From NCBI GenBank assembly GCA_009841635.1, contig VXLJ01000027.1, positions 21,125 through 85,124 on the forward strand: 64,000 nt of DNA, given 5' to 3'. A model generated the notes under the pieces. The model did not search any database. It saw only the letters and a program-made list of their open reading frames with translations, and was not told where the DNA came from. The stretch comes from Gammaproteobacteria bacterium. Lineage in GTDB: Bacteria; Pseudomonadota; Gammaproteobacteria; Pseudomonadales; Azotimanducaceae. Both the position numbers and the translations under genes were made by a program. Positions within the stretch are counted from its first letter, which is position 1. Every line of letters starts with the position of its first letter. Of this stretch, positions 39,157-47,355 are shown piece by piece.

Positions 39157-39290
39157 TATGAAGTCACCACGTTTGTTACGACTAAAAGGATAAACGTTTC
39201 GACAAGAAATGTTGCATGAGGGTCAATGATTCAACACGAGGCAGCTTGCAAGCTTGAAAATACAGCTTTGCTCGTGCGCAACTTCGCCTA

Positions 39291-40613
39291 ATGACTGAGT
39301 CCATCGAACAATCTGATTCCAATCTCAGTTTGACGGAAAACGCCTATTTGCGATTTGCAACGATCGGCTTTATGTATTTCTCGCAAGGTTTGCCACTGGG
39401 CCTATTTGGTGTGGCATTACCCACATTCTTTGCGGAAATCGGCTTCACCAAATCTGAAATTGCGACTTACCTGGCCATCATCGGCTTGCCATGGGCGTTT
39501 AAGTTCTTCGCTGGTCCACTCATGGACTATGTGTCGTTTCTGATTTATGGTCATCGTCGTCCTTGGGTTGTGATCGCACAAGCTGGACTCTTGCTCACGT
39601 TTACGATGAGCGGTTTCATCGCTGGATTTGGTGACCCAAACATAGTTGTGTTGGCTGGTTGCGGTTTCGTGCTCAATTTGTTTTCGTCGACCCAAGATGT
39701 CGCCGTCGACGGGCTCGCTATCAGTGTACTTAAGGAATCCGAGAGATCGAAAGCAACCGCACTCATGTTCGGCAGTCAGAAGATCGGCAATCTCGCGGGT
39801 GCGGTTGGCGGTGGTCTTTTCCTTAACTCACTAGGGGTCTCTGGCGCTTGTATCGCGGCCGCATTCACCACTCTCTGTCTGCTCATGTTGCCGCTCTTAG
39901 TGAAAGAACGTAGTGTAGAAAAACGTTTCCCATGGTCGACAGGAGGCCAAATCGCACCCGAGGTTCTTGCATTAAAAGTCGACAAATTCCTGCCAATGCT
40001 CGTGGATCTGTTTAAAAAACTAGTCGCACCACTCAGTCTTTTTTTCATTCTCGCGTTTTTTTGCGATAGCGTCGCTGGCGGCATGCTAGCAAGCTATCTA
40101 CCTTCGTTCACTGTGCAAGATCTCGGGTGGGACGATAATGCGTACAACGCTTGGTACAGCACCGTAAATCTCCTCGCCGCTGGCATCGGTTTATTGCTTA
40201 GTCCGTGCTTTGATTTATTTGGTCAACGAAAATGCTTGGTTGTCATAGGCGCGCTCACCGTGCTAGGAATGATTGTGTTTGTTGCCGCACCTGGCCTACA
40301 AAGCAATTGGGGTTGGCAGGCATTTATTTTCGCGTTCTTCCTATCGCAGCACCTATTTGGTGTGTTGTTGATATCAGCTTGTATGCAACTCGTCTCACCT
40401 GCGGTGGCCGCTTCCCAATTCGCGATTTACATGTCGATTGCCAATCTCTCATCAACCATCGGCACGACTTTGATTGCAATATGGGGTGATACTTGGACGT
40501 TCGAGACCATTGTGATGGTCGCTGCAGTGTTTGTTCTGGCTTCGCCCGTGCTATTCTGGCTTACACATCTAGGGATTGGGCCACAACGAGATCAGGCGTT
40601 AGCGTCTACCTAG
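39291..40613 (+). CDS. MFS transporter, AmpG-like
   Basis: This 440-residue integral membrane protein has about 12 hydrophobic segments. The opening segment (FMYFSQGLPLGLFGVALPTFFAE) and GLPWAFKFFAGPLMDY resemble AmpG muropeptide permeases and the related acetyl-CoA/PAT family. The STQDVAVDGLAI motif in helix 4 is typical of that group. The substrate might be anhydro-muropeptides; it could instead be another solute. It is divergent from the M32 gene and convergent with rseC. Confidence 0.75.
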   Translation: MTESIEQSDSNLSLTENAYLRFATIGFMYFSQGLPLGLFGVALPTFFAEIGFTKSEIATYLAIIGLPWAFKFFAGPLMDYVSFLIYGHRRPWVVIAQAGLLLTFTMSGFIAGFGDPNIVVLAGCGFVLNLFSSTQDVAVDGLAISVLKESERSKATALMFGSQKIGNLAGAVGGGLFLNSLGVSGACIAAAFTTLCLLMLPLLVKERSVEKRFPWSTGGQIAPEVLALKVDKFLPMLVDLFKKLVAPLSLFFILAFFCDSVAGGMLASYLPSFTVQDLGWDDNAYNAWYSTVNLLAAGIGLLLSPCFDLFGQRKCLVVIGALTVLGMIVFVAAPGLQSNWGWQAFIFAFFLSQHLFGVLLISACMQLVSPAVAASQFAIYMSIANLSSTIGTTLIAIWGDTWTFETIVMVAAVFVLASPVLFWLTHLGIGPQRDQALAST

Positions 40614-40633
40614 GTGCTTAGCTCGCAGTCAAG

Positions 40634-41002
40634 CTATAACGATTCTGCTCGGGTTCTGAGCAGGTGACTGAAGCGAACATTGCGCGTAGCAACGAAAACC
40701 AATAAAAAGCAGCTCACGCCTACGGCGGCAATGCTAAGCGGTGATTGCCAAATCAAGCTGGCGCAAAGCAACAATAGCACCGGCAGACCGAACACGATAA
40801 ACGAAGCCAAAAGTAAAGCCCGGGTAGAAGCCGTGACCAACACACGCTTGCCCACAGGGTAGTCGCCTTCGGCAGAAATGGTGCGAGGAAAACTGAACTT
40901 AATGCACGCGCCATTGCAGTTGGCGCAGGTTTCGTGATCAACCGCAACTAAGACACGTTGTTTTTGTCTTCGGACAACAGTCCCGCACGTGCGCAACGAC
41001 AC
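40634..41002 (-). CDS. rseC: SoxR-reducing/sigma-E positive regulator RseC family protein
   Basis: This 122-residue inner-membrane protein has the cysteine motif CANCNGAC (CxxCxxxC) near residue 26 and two adjacent transmembrane helices (about 64-103), the RseC/MucC layout. RseC homologues modulate sigma-E activity and form part of an SoxR reducing system in E. coli. It follows rseA by 48 bp. GTG start. Confidence 0.82.
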   Translation of the reverse strand: MSLRTCGTVVRRQKQRVLVAVDHETCANCNGACIKFSFPRTISAEGDYPVGKRVLVTASTRALLLASFIVFGLPVLLLLCASLIWQSPLSIAAVGVSCFLLVFVATRNVRFSHLLRTRAESL

Positions 41003-41050
41003 GATCGCCGCGATTTAAATGGTTTTATAGAGCCGCTACGCCGCAGCTAA

Positions 41051-41710
41051 TTAACGTTGCGGTTTATCCGAAACTAGGCGAACGAGATCGCGATTAGATT
41101 GAGTGGCTGGTATTGCACCGCGATTTCTCGGCGGTTGTGTAGGTTTCTGTGTTTGGCGGGATTCTTGATCGCTAACTAGAAATACTTCAGGCTGCGGGGT
41201 GCTAAGAACCGGCGCATTCTGCTCAACTGGTGGTAGAGACTGGACCGGCATGGGTGCTACTAACGGTGGAATGGGATGATCGTGACCTGTCGTTTCGTTA
41301 GCAAGCGGTGGCATTTGCACCGAAGAGCCAGTTTGTTGCATAACCACAAACATAGAAGCTCCTAGTAGCACGGATGCAGCTAACGCCGCCCCGCCAATAG
41401 TCTTCACTAAATAGCGATGGCGAAACGTTGAAAAATCGATGATCGTAGCTAATGACTTCCGCGCAGGTTGTTGTGCCGTAAGCTGGGCATGAATTTGATC
41501 CCACGCCACAGCATTCGTAGATGCCAATTGCTCGCCTCGCAACAGAGCATTCACGTTGTGTTGGCGTTCCCATAGGTTTTGAAGTTTCGGTGAATCGGCG
41601 AGCTCATCAATAACCTCACCGCATTCTTGTGCTGTTAATTCGTTATCTATTGCAGCTGATAGTCGTTCATCCATAAATTCACTTGATTCGCTACCACTAC
41701 TACGATCCAT
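41051..41710 (-). CDS. rseA: Anti-sigma-E factor RseA-like protein
   Basis: This 219-residue single-pass protein has a cytoplasmic N-terminal anti-sigma domain (ERLSAAIDNELTAQECGEVI, LWERQHNVNALLRG), a membrane helix around 110-130 (GGAALAASVLLGASMFVVM) and a proline-rich periplasmic tail. It would hold RpoE at the membrane until DegS/RseP-type cleavage. The ATG at 41674 is an alternative start (MDERLS) close to known RseA N-termini. The gap to rpoE is 271 bp and holds a sigma-E-like promoter. Confidence 0.8.
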   Translation of the reverse strand: MDRSSGSESSEFMDERLSAAIDNELTAQECGEVIDELADSPKLQNLWERQHNVNALLRGEQLASTNAVAWDQIHAQLTAQQPARKSLATIIDFSTFRHRYLVKTIGGAALAASVLLGASMFVVMQQTGSSVQMPPLANETTGHDHPIPPLVAPMPVQSLPPVEQNAPVLSTPQPEVFLVSDQESRQTQKPTQPPRNRGAIPATQSNRDLVRLVSDKPQR

Positions 41711-41926
41711 GGCTTCTATGCATACCCCCTCATTTGATGCATGTGTTCCATAACGTCAGAACATCTTGTCTCGGTCACGAAAACGTACCCCTACGTGGCC
41801 TTCTCTTCCCGATGTTCGGGAGCCCTAACAACTGCCAGTACGTCACAACCAAGACGCTTAATCGTTCCATTCGCAAGTACTACTATCGCGGTCTCATCAG
41901 TCATATACCGCTCGCCTTGACTTGAG

Positions 41927-41955
41927 TTTTGACATAAATCTAACGCGAAAGTTCC
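41927..41955 (-). promoter_or_regulatory. Sigma-E-type promoter upstream of rseA
   Basis: On the minus strand GGAACTT (41955-41949) is followed after 15 bp by GTCAAAA (41933-41927). This is a consensus sigma-E -35 element with a good -10 at normal spacing. It lies inside the rpoE-rseA gap, so RpoE would drive its own anti-sigma gene separately from rpoE. The transcript would have a leader of about 210 nt before the rseA ATG, which is long and could also hold a small RNA. Confidence 0.7.
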
Positions 41956-41981
41956 ATTTGAATATGGCTCATTCGCTGCAA

Positions 41982-42659
41982 CTATTTTGCATTTTTTTGA
42001 TATCCTGGAAGGTTATCAAGTAGAAATTTGTCGATTCCTTGACGTGCACGAAAAACACGAGAACGAACTGTACCGACCGGAACATTGGTGATTTTCGCGA
42101 CCTGTTCGTAACTTAAACCTGAATTGACAACTAAAAGCAACGTCTGTTTTAGTTCATCATTCAAGGCCGCCAGCGCTTTGTTCAGTGTCACCTTTAACTC
42201 ATCTGTTTCAAAATCCGATTGCGGATCGGTCGACGCAACCTCTTTCAGATCAGTTGGATCCGCGCCCGAAGCTTGCGGCCGGCGCAATTCATGTGCCTTG
42301 TAATTCAAAGCCGTGTTTTTGGCGATCGTGTGCAGCCAGGTCGAGAACTGGCTCTTGCCTTGAAAGTTTTCTAAATTCTTATTGACCTTGATAAAGGTCT
42401 CTTGAACTACGTTTTCCGCATCTTCCGGTGAGCTAACCACGCGTATTGCGACATTAAATACGGTGGATTTATGACGGGTGTACAGTGCTGCAAACGCTAT
42501 TTCACGTTGTTTGCCATCGCCACTCATAATGCGGTTAACAAGCTCAAGATCAGTCGTTTCCACTTGAGTGTCTTCCGTTTTGGCTTCGATTGGTTGACTG
42601 CGCGCCTCCACACGCGAGCCGGTCAACGTGATACTCGGATTATAGAGAGCAATCGTCAT
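41982..42659 (-). CDS. rpoE: ECF sigma factor RpoE
   Basis: This 225-residue ECF sigma factor has region 2 (ALYTRHKSTVFNVAIRVVSSPEDAENVVQETF pattern, about 57-90, then FSTWLHTIAKNTALNY) and region 4 (LSYEQVAKITNVPVGTVRSRVFRAR). About 36 residues precede region 2, somewhat long for the family. With rseA and rseC downstream it is the envelope-stress sigma factor. rseB is not present in the locus. GGAA lies 6 bp before the ATG. Confidence 0.9.
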   Translation of the reverse strand: MTIALYNPSITLTGSRVEARSQPIEAKTEDTQVETTDLELVNRIMSGDGKQREIAFAALYTRHKSTVFNVAIRVVSSPEDAENVVQETFIKVNKNLENFQGKSQFSTWLHTIAKNTALNYKAHELRRPQASGADPTDLKEVASTDPQSDFETDELKVTLNKALAALNDELKQTLLLVVNSGLSYEQVAKITNVPVGTVRSRVFRARQGIDKFLLDNLPGYQKNAK

Positions 42660-43003
42660 AGCGATTTCCGCGCATTTCCCCCTAATAGACTGGCCAAGCG
42701 ATAAGTTTCCATCATTTACTCGTGCTATATGACACTCGCGCTGCCGAAGAGTTACCGGCTTGAACTCTTTCTTGAATGATGTGTGTGCGCACGTGAAACA
42801 CCAAGCGGTGGTTGCGCAATATTGGCAACTAATGAGTTAAACGCAAAGCTACTATTCGGGTAATAGGTTGGCTAATGTAATCGTCGAAAATTAGTCGGCT
42901 AAAGAGACAGGTTTAACTAGATGCGACAGCCATGGACAAAGCTTATCGGCGCGCTCTGGGATCACTGATCCGTGTTACTCAGTAGGCTCGCAGGGCCGAA
43001 AAA
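42660..43003. other. Intergenic region between rpoE and the P1 peptidase gene
   Basis: This 344-bp divergent region holds the possible rpoE promoter (42684-42710) and a small perfect palindrome, GGATCA-C-TGATCC (42959-42971), 32 bp before the P1 peptidase start. I see no gene or RNA in it. Confidence 0.5.
42684..42710 (-). promoter_or_regulatory. Possible autoregulatory sigma-E promoter of rpoE
   Basis: On the minus strand GGAAACTT (42710-42703) precedes TCTATT (42689-42684), just 24 bp from the rpoE start. The -35 carries one inserted A and the spacing is about 2 bp shorter than consensus, so this is a weaker match than the site upstream of rseA. Autoregulation of rpoE is common. Confidence 0.4.
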
Positions 43004-44173
43004 TTGAAGCCCAGTGAAAAAGACCATCGTTGGCAAAGCATGAAAAGAGAAAAGACAGCTCTCCTGCTCGGTGCTAAGAAAGCCAAGCAGCCCACATCAA
43101 GTTCGTTCACGTGGAATCCCATGCGATCAAGCGGTGCTAGCTCAACAGGTGCGTCACCAAGCGCAGCGGTGTTTGCTTCGCTGTTGCTACTTTGCACCAC
43201 GAGTTTATATAGCCAGACTAACATGAAAAACAACGACCATCCCGACTTAACAGTAAGTACTGAAATCGGCGATCAGCTACTCTCTTATGACTTCGATTCA
43301 TTTGAGGTAGGAATCGCAGAATACCCTGACGGGCCTACCGGCGTCACGGTTTTCCACTTCCCGAAAGGCGCGCAAGCCGCCATCGATATACGAGGCGGCT
43401 CGCCAGGCGTGATAGGGGACTATGGCTGGGTCCATGCGATCAGCCTCGCAGGTGGATCGTTACTCGGTCTAGAGGCAGCAAGTGGCGTTGCAGCTGGTCT
43501 ACTTGCAAGAAACGATTACAACGCGAGTTGGGATTCGATTCCACTAGTCAGTGGTGGCATCATTTTCGACTTTGGTGTACGAAACAACAGCATTTACCCT
43601 GACAAAAGATTAGGACGTGCCGCATTAGAAAACGCAATGCCGAATCGTTTTCCGATGGGAGCAAGAGGTGCTGGCATTTCGGCGACGGTTGGCAAGACAC
43701 TGGGTATTGATCGAAGCGAACCCGCAGGTCAAGGTGGCGCATTTCGCGAAACGGGAGGAATCAAAGTCTTCGCGTGCGTCGTTTTAAATGCCGTAGGAGC
43801 CGTGGTGGATCGCGATGGAAGTGTTGTACGCGGGCACTTAGACCAGGGAACTAATAAACGTATTGGGTTTATGCAGGCAATTGAACAACAAATAGCTGCT
43901 GCTCAGGCCAATTTGAGTCCGCCAGCGGGTAACACGACGTTGACGGTTGTAATCACGAATCAATCCACGAATCGTTTTAGGATTGAGCAAGTCGCTCGAC
44001 AAGTACACAGTGCCATGGCGCGAGCTATACAACCATTCCAAACCGACACGGATGGCGATACGTTGTGGTTCGTGTCTACAGGGGAGGTTGATGTTCAAGC
44101 TTGGTCAAGTGCAGGTCTCGGTGCGATCGCCTCTGATGTTGTATGGGATGCCGTTTTGGCCGCGCACCCATGA
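43004..44173 (+). CDS. P1-family (S58/DmpA-NylC type) autoprocessing peptidase
   Basis: The core (about 100-385) is of the P1 family: TGVTVFHFPKGAQAAIDIRGG, then LAGGSLLGLEAASGVAAGLL, and NTTLTVVITN. Family enzymes cleave themselves before a Ser or Thr that becomes the nucleophile. Here the likely cut is Asn310|Thr311, as in the nylon hydrolase NylC; relatives include beta-peptidyl aminopeptidases. A hydrophobic stretch at 53-70 (SAAVFASLLLLCTTSLYS) suggests export, with an uncertain start (TTG 43004, ATG 43040 or 43121). It precedes the RiPP cluster on the same strand, but a 402-bp gap means a shared role is only possible. Confidence 0.8.
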   Translation: MKPSEKDHRWQSMKREKTALLLGAKKAKQPTSSSFTWNPMRSSGASSTGASPSAAVFASLLLLCTTSLYSQTNMKNNDHPDLTVSTEIGDQLLSYDFDSFEVGIAEYPDGPTGVTVFHFPKGAQAAIDIRGGSPGVIGDYGWVHAISLAGGSLLGLEAASGVAAGLLARNDYNASWDSIPLVSGGIIFDFGVRNNSIYPDKRLGRAALENAMPNRFPMGARGAGISATVGKTLGIDRSEPAGQGGAFRETGGIKVFACVVLNAVGAVVDRDGSVVRGHLDQGTNKRIGFMQAIEQQIAAAQANLSPPAGNTTLTVVITNQSTNRFRIEQVARQVHSAMARAIQPFQTDTDGDTLWFVSTGEVDVQAWSSAGLGAIASDVVWDAVLAAHP

Positions 44174-44575
44174 ACATGTCATCCAGTTGAATGAGCATTC
44201 ACCTCTAAGAGATCAACTTTTAGCAAGGTCACGCATTCTTCGCTCATAAACACGAAAGGCCTGTGCCGGTAGTCAGCTTTGGGCATGGTACATGTCGAGT
44301 CACACAGCCATATACATGGAAGAACGAAGCTTCATCTATGTGACGACGATCTGTACGCTTCAAATGCGCTAAGAACCAACGCGTTAAGACTTAAAAGAAG
44401 ACTGATAACAGTTTGCAGATCTGTAAGTGTCGCCAAACCTATGCTATTTCATCGTCCTACGCGTTTCGTTCGTATATCCGCGTAACTAGCCACGCTGGGC
44501 TTCGCCTCATGTTGGAAACTATTACAGTAGTTCATATATGCTTGACATACCAAAATCACGCAAGTCGCCCACCCA
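44174..44575. other. Intergenic region upstream of the RiPP operon
   Basis: This 402-bp region has no supportable gene; a 68-codon frame at 44279-44485 has no recognisable features. It ends with a plausible promoter for the transport and biosynthesis operon (44512-44540). Confidence 0.5.
44512..44540 (+). promoter_or_regulatory. Candidate sigma-70 promoter of the RiPP operon
   Basis: TTGGAA (44512-44517), a 17-bp spacer and TATATG (44535-44540) lie 36 bp before the first operon gene. Each hexamer matches consensus at four of six positions with ideal spacing. It is a by-eye call. Confidence 0.35.
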
Positions 44576-45145
44576 TTGTTTGACAACCCGTTCGATTCAT
44601 TTCATAACGCTGTCGCTCAAGCCAAAGACGACCGAGAGCAACTCGACAAGCTCCTAACCATCTCTACCCCACATGAACGGTTGCTCATAGGCGTCATCGC
44701 TGTTGTGCTCGTCGTATTCGCCACATGGCTTTATTTTGTAAAGGTCCCTCATTCAATTCCTATTAATGGAATCCTCTACTTTCCCGAGGACGGAGATTCA
44801 CCCGCTAACGCCGCCACCGTAACGAATGTGCTGGTACAAAACGCATGGTTGAACCAAGCCGATCGTCAACTCCTTGATGTCGGACTAAAGGCAACGATGC
44901 AGGTCGCGACGAATAAAGGCCAGTTGATTGAAGTGGAGGGAAATATCAATGAAATCAATGCGTTACCTCATCAATCGGCCACACCATCCGCAAAAATACC
45001 TCCCGAATTGGGTTTGTATCAAATCAGTTATCGAATCAACGACGACTTAGCCACGATAGTTACTCGCGAACAAAGTGCTAGTAGCTATGTGCATTTTGAA
45101 AATCGATCGCTTTTGGCATCTTTTGCAAAGAATCGATTCAAATGA
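44576..45145 (+). CDS. Short NHLM-type secretion adaptor (HlyD-like)
   Basis: This 189-residue protein starts with a hydrophilic segment ending in REQLDKLLTISTPHERL and then one membrane helix (LIGVIAVVLVVFATWLYFV). That layout is the N-terminus of NHLM bacteriocin-system secretion proteins, which are periplasmic adaptors of type I exporters. Known members are roughly 300-400 residues with a coiled-coil hairpin; here the hairpin is absent and about 125 periplasmic residues remain, including barrel-like GLKATMQVATNKGQLIEVEG. TTG start; overlaps the next gene by 4 bp (ATGA). Confidence 0.7.
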   Translation: MFDNPFDSFHNAVAQAKDDREQLDKLLTISTPHERLLIGVIAVVLVVFATWLYFVKVPHSIPINGILYFPEDGDSPANAATVTNVLVQNAWLNQADRQLLDVGLKATMQVATNKGQLIEVEGNINEINALPHQSATPSAKIPPELGLYQISYRINDDLATIVTREQSASSYVHFENRSLLASFAKNRFK

Positions 45146-47355
45146 ATCTCGGCTTTCTAAAAAGCAAAAGTAAAGGGGCGAATCCAGATCGTGTGCGACA
45201 ACGGGTTTCAACCCCAATTGTGTTGCAGATGCACGCAACCGAATGTGGCGCGGCCTGTCTTGGAATAGTCCTTAGTTACTTCGGTCGATGGGCACCTCTC
45301 ACCGAATTGCGAGAGAAGTGCGAAGTGAGTCGGGATGGCAGCAGCGCCGCTAGCATTTTGCGTGCAGCTAAGCACTACGGCTTGGAATGTTCAGGACTTA
45401 GCCTACGCGCCGACTCTCTACGGTTGCTTCAACTACCAGCCATCTTGTTCTGGCAATTTAGCCATTTTGTTGTGCTCGAGGGGTACGACGAGCACTTCTT
45501 CTACATAAATGACCCTTCTGTTGGTCACCGCAAAGTACCCGCAAGTGAATTCAATGCTTCCTATAGCGGCATTGCACTTCGCCTGAATCGTGGTCCTGAT
45601 TTCACGAAAGGAGGAGAAAGTCCCAGCCTATTTGAACACCTGCGGAACATGCTCGCAGGATCTTGGCCACCGTTGCTTGCTGTACTAGCGTGTGGACTTT
45701 TGACATCGGCCATTGCTTTAGTGATCCCTGCGTCATTGACGATCCTCGTCGACAGCTTGCTTGCGAACAACACTATTTTTGTGGGTTTGATACTCGTTTT
45801 ACTCATTGCAGGAATTCTCGTTTATCTACTTTCGTTAATAAAACAGCGGGTATTGAGCCGGCTTGCAGTCAAACTAGCGATAGTCGGGTACGACCGCGGT
45901 TTTTCGAAATTGCTTCGACTTCCGGTGGAGTTCTTCCATCATCGTTTAGTGGGCGACCTGACTGACCGAGTCGCATCTATCGATCGAATCACGAAGCAGC
46001 TGACAGAGCGATTTTTGGTTCTCGTGATCGACATGACGATGAGCGTTATATTGTTGATCGCGATGTTCTTGTACGATGTCTCACTTACATTGATCGTGTT
46101 ATTACTAGGCACCATTCACCTACTGCTTGCACGCTTTCTCCAACAAGTTCAAGGCGAACGTACTCAAACGCTTAAACGAGAACAAGGCATCCTAATAGGA
46201 CTAGGTATGCAGATGTTGAGCCACCGAGATTCGTTGCGCATGACCGGCGCGGATGATCGCTTCTTTGCTCGGTGGACAGGTCAACAAGCACGCGAATTAC
46301 GCGCGCGACACCAAGCTGTCGAGCCTGCCACTCTCAACTTAGCGTTTCCAGGCTTTATTGGGATTCTGCGTGCTGCATTGATTCTGGCCATCGGCGGTAC
46401 GATGGTCATTGCCGGCCAAATTTCATTAGGTTTGCTCGTGGGCTTTTATGTGTTGGCGGAAATGTTTCTAACGCCTATAAGCAAGTTTTTGAACTTTAAT
46501 GATGAACGACGAGCACTAGAGACTGACTTCCAGCGCTTTGATGACATTGCAAAAACAGCGACCGATCCTGTATTCAAACGCCGAAATCGTGATTCGGAGT
46601 CCATTCAGACCTTCAACGGCCGTTTACAGCTGACCGGCAGATTAGAACTTCGCGACGTCACCTTCGGTTACAACAAAAGCCGGCCGCCTCTGTTAAAGAA
46701 CTTCAACCTAGTTATTGAACCAGGACAGCGTGTTGCCATCGTTGGCGCTAGTGGGTCTGGCAAATCAACGCTGGCGAGGCTGGTTGCCGGAATTTACCAG
46801 CCTATATCAGGCGACATTCTTTTTGATGGACATTCACGCCATGAAATTCCGCTCAATGTGCTACATCGCTCGATTTCTATGGTTGATCAAGACGTAGTGC
46901 TTTTTTCCGCCTCGCTCCGCGACAACATCACACTATGGAATCCAGCCATTCCTGATGAGGTCGTCTTCAAGGCTGCACGCGATGCGTGTATCCACGAGGA
47001 AATCTTGGTGCGCCAACATGGCTACTCAACGCTGGTTGCAGAAGGCGGAACGAATTTCAGTGGCGGTCAACGCCAGCGAATCGAAATTGCCCGTGCGCTT
47101 GTCAGCAATCCAAGTCTGATCATCCTAGACGAGGCGACGAGCGCACTAGACGCTGCTACCGAGGAAGATGTCGACTCTGCACTTCGACGACGTGGGATCG
47201 CCTGCTTAATCATTGCTCATCGCTTAAGCACGGTTAGAGACTGCGACCAAATAGTTGTGCTTGAAAAAGGCAGCGAGATACAACGTGGCACCCATGACGA
47301 ACTGATGCTCGACGAGGACGGTGCCTATTTCAAGCTGGTTAGGTCAGCGCGATGA
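45142..47355 (+). CDS. NHLP-type RiPP exporter: C39 peptidase/permease/ATPase
   Basis: This 737-residue inner-membrane protein has an N-terminal C39 cysteine peptidase with Cys35 (ATECGAACL), the histidine in FSHFVVLEGY and the aspartate in INDPSVG. Six membrane helices lie in about 175-470. The ABC domain has Walker A GASGSGKS, signature FSGGQRQR and Walker B LIILDEATSALDA. Proteins of this type (NHLP bacteriocin export family) cut the leader after a double-glycine-like site and export the product. The expected substrate is the precursor at 57864-58115, whose leader ends in Ala-Gly. Confidence 0.93.
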   Translation: MNLGFLKSKSKGANPDRVRQRVSTPIVLQMHATECGAACLGIVLSYFGRWAPLTELREKCEVSRDGSSAASILRAAKHYGLECSGLSLRADSLRLLQLPAILFWQFSHFVVLEGYDEHFFYINDPSVGHRKVPASEFNASYSGIALRLNRGPDFTKGGESPSLFEHLRNMLAGSWPPLLAVLACGLLTSAIALVIPASLTILVDSLLANNTIFVGLILVLLIAGILVYLLSLIKQRVLSRLAVKLAIVGYDRGFSKLLRLPVEFFHHRLVGDLTDRVASIDRITKQLTERFLVLVIDMTMSVILLIAMFLYDVSLTLIVLLLGTIHLLLARFLQQVQGERTQTLKREQGILIGLGMQMLSHRDSLRMTGADDRFFARWTGQQARELRARHQAVEPATLNLAFPGFIGILRAALILAIGGTMVIAGQISLGLLVGFYVLAEMFLTPISKFLNFNDERRALETDFQRFDDIAKTATDPVFKRRNRDSESIQTFNGRLQLTGRLELRDVTFGYNKSRPPLLKNFNLVIEPGQRVAIVGASGSGKSTLARLVAGIYQPISGDILFDGHSRHEIPLNVLHRSISMVDQDVVLFSASLRDNITLWNPAIPDEVVFKAARDACIHEEILVRQHGYSTLVAEGGTNFSGGQRQRIEIARALVSNPSLIILDEATSALDAATEEDVDSALRRRGIACLIIAHRLSTVRDCDQIVVLEKGSEIQRGTHDELMLDEDGAYFKLVRSAR

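Noticed and set aside
42959..42971. GGATCA-C-TGATCC palindrome before the P1 peptidase gene
   Set aside because: It is perfect but short, and such 6-bp half-sites are expected by chance in 64 kb. It is mentioned only as part of the intergenic region.
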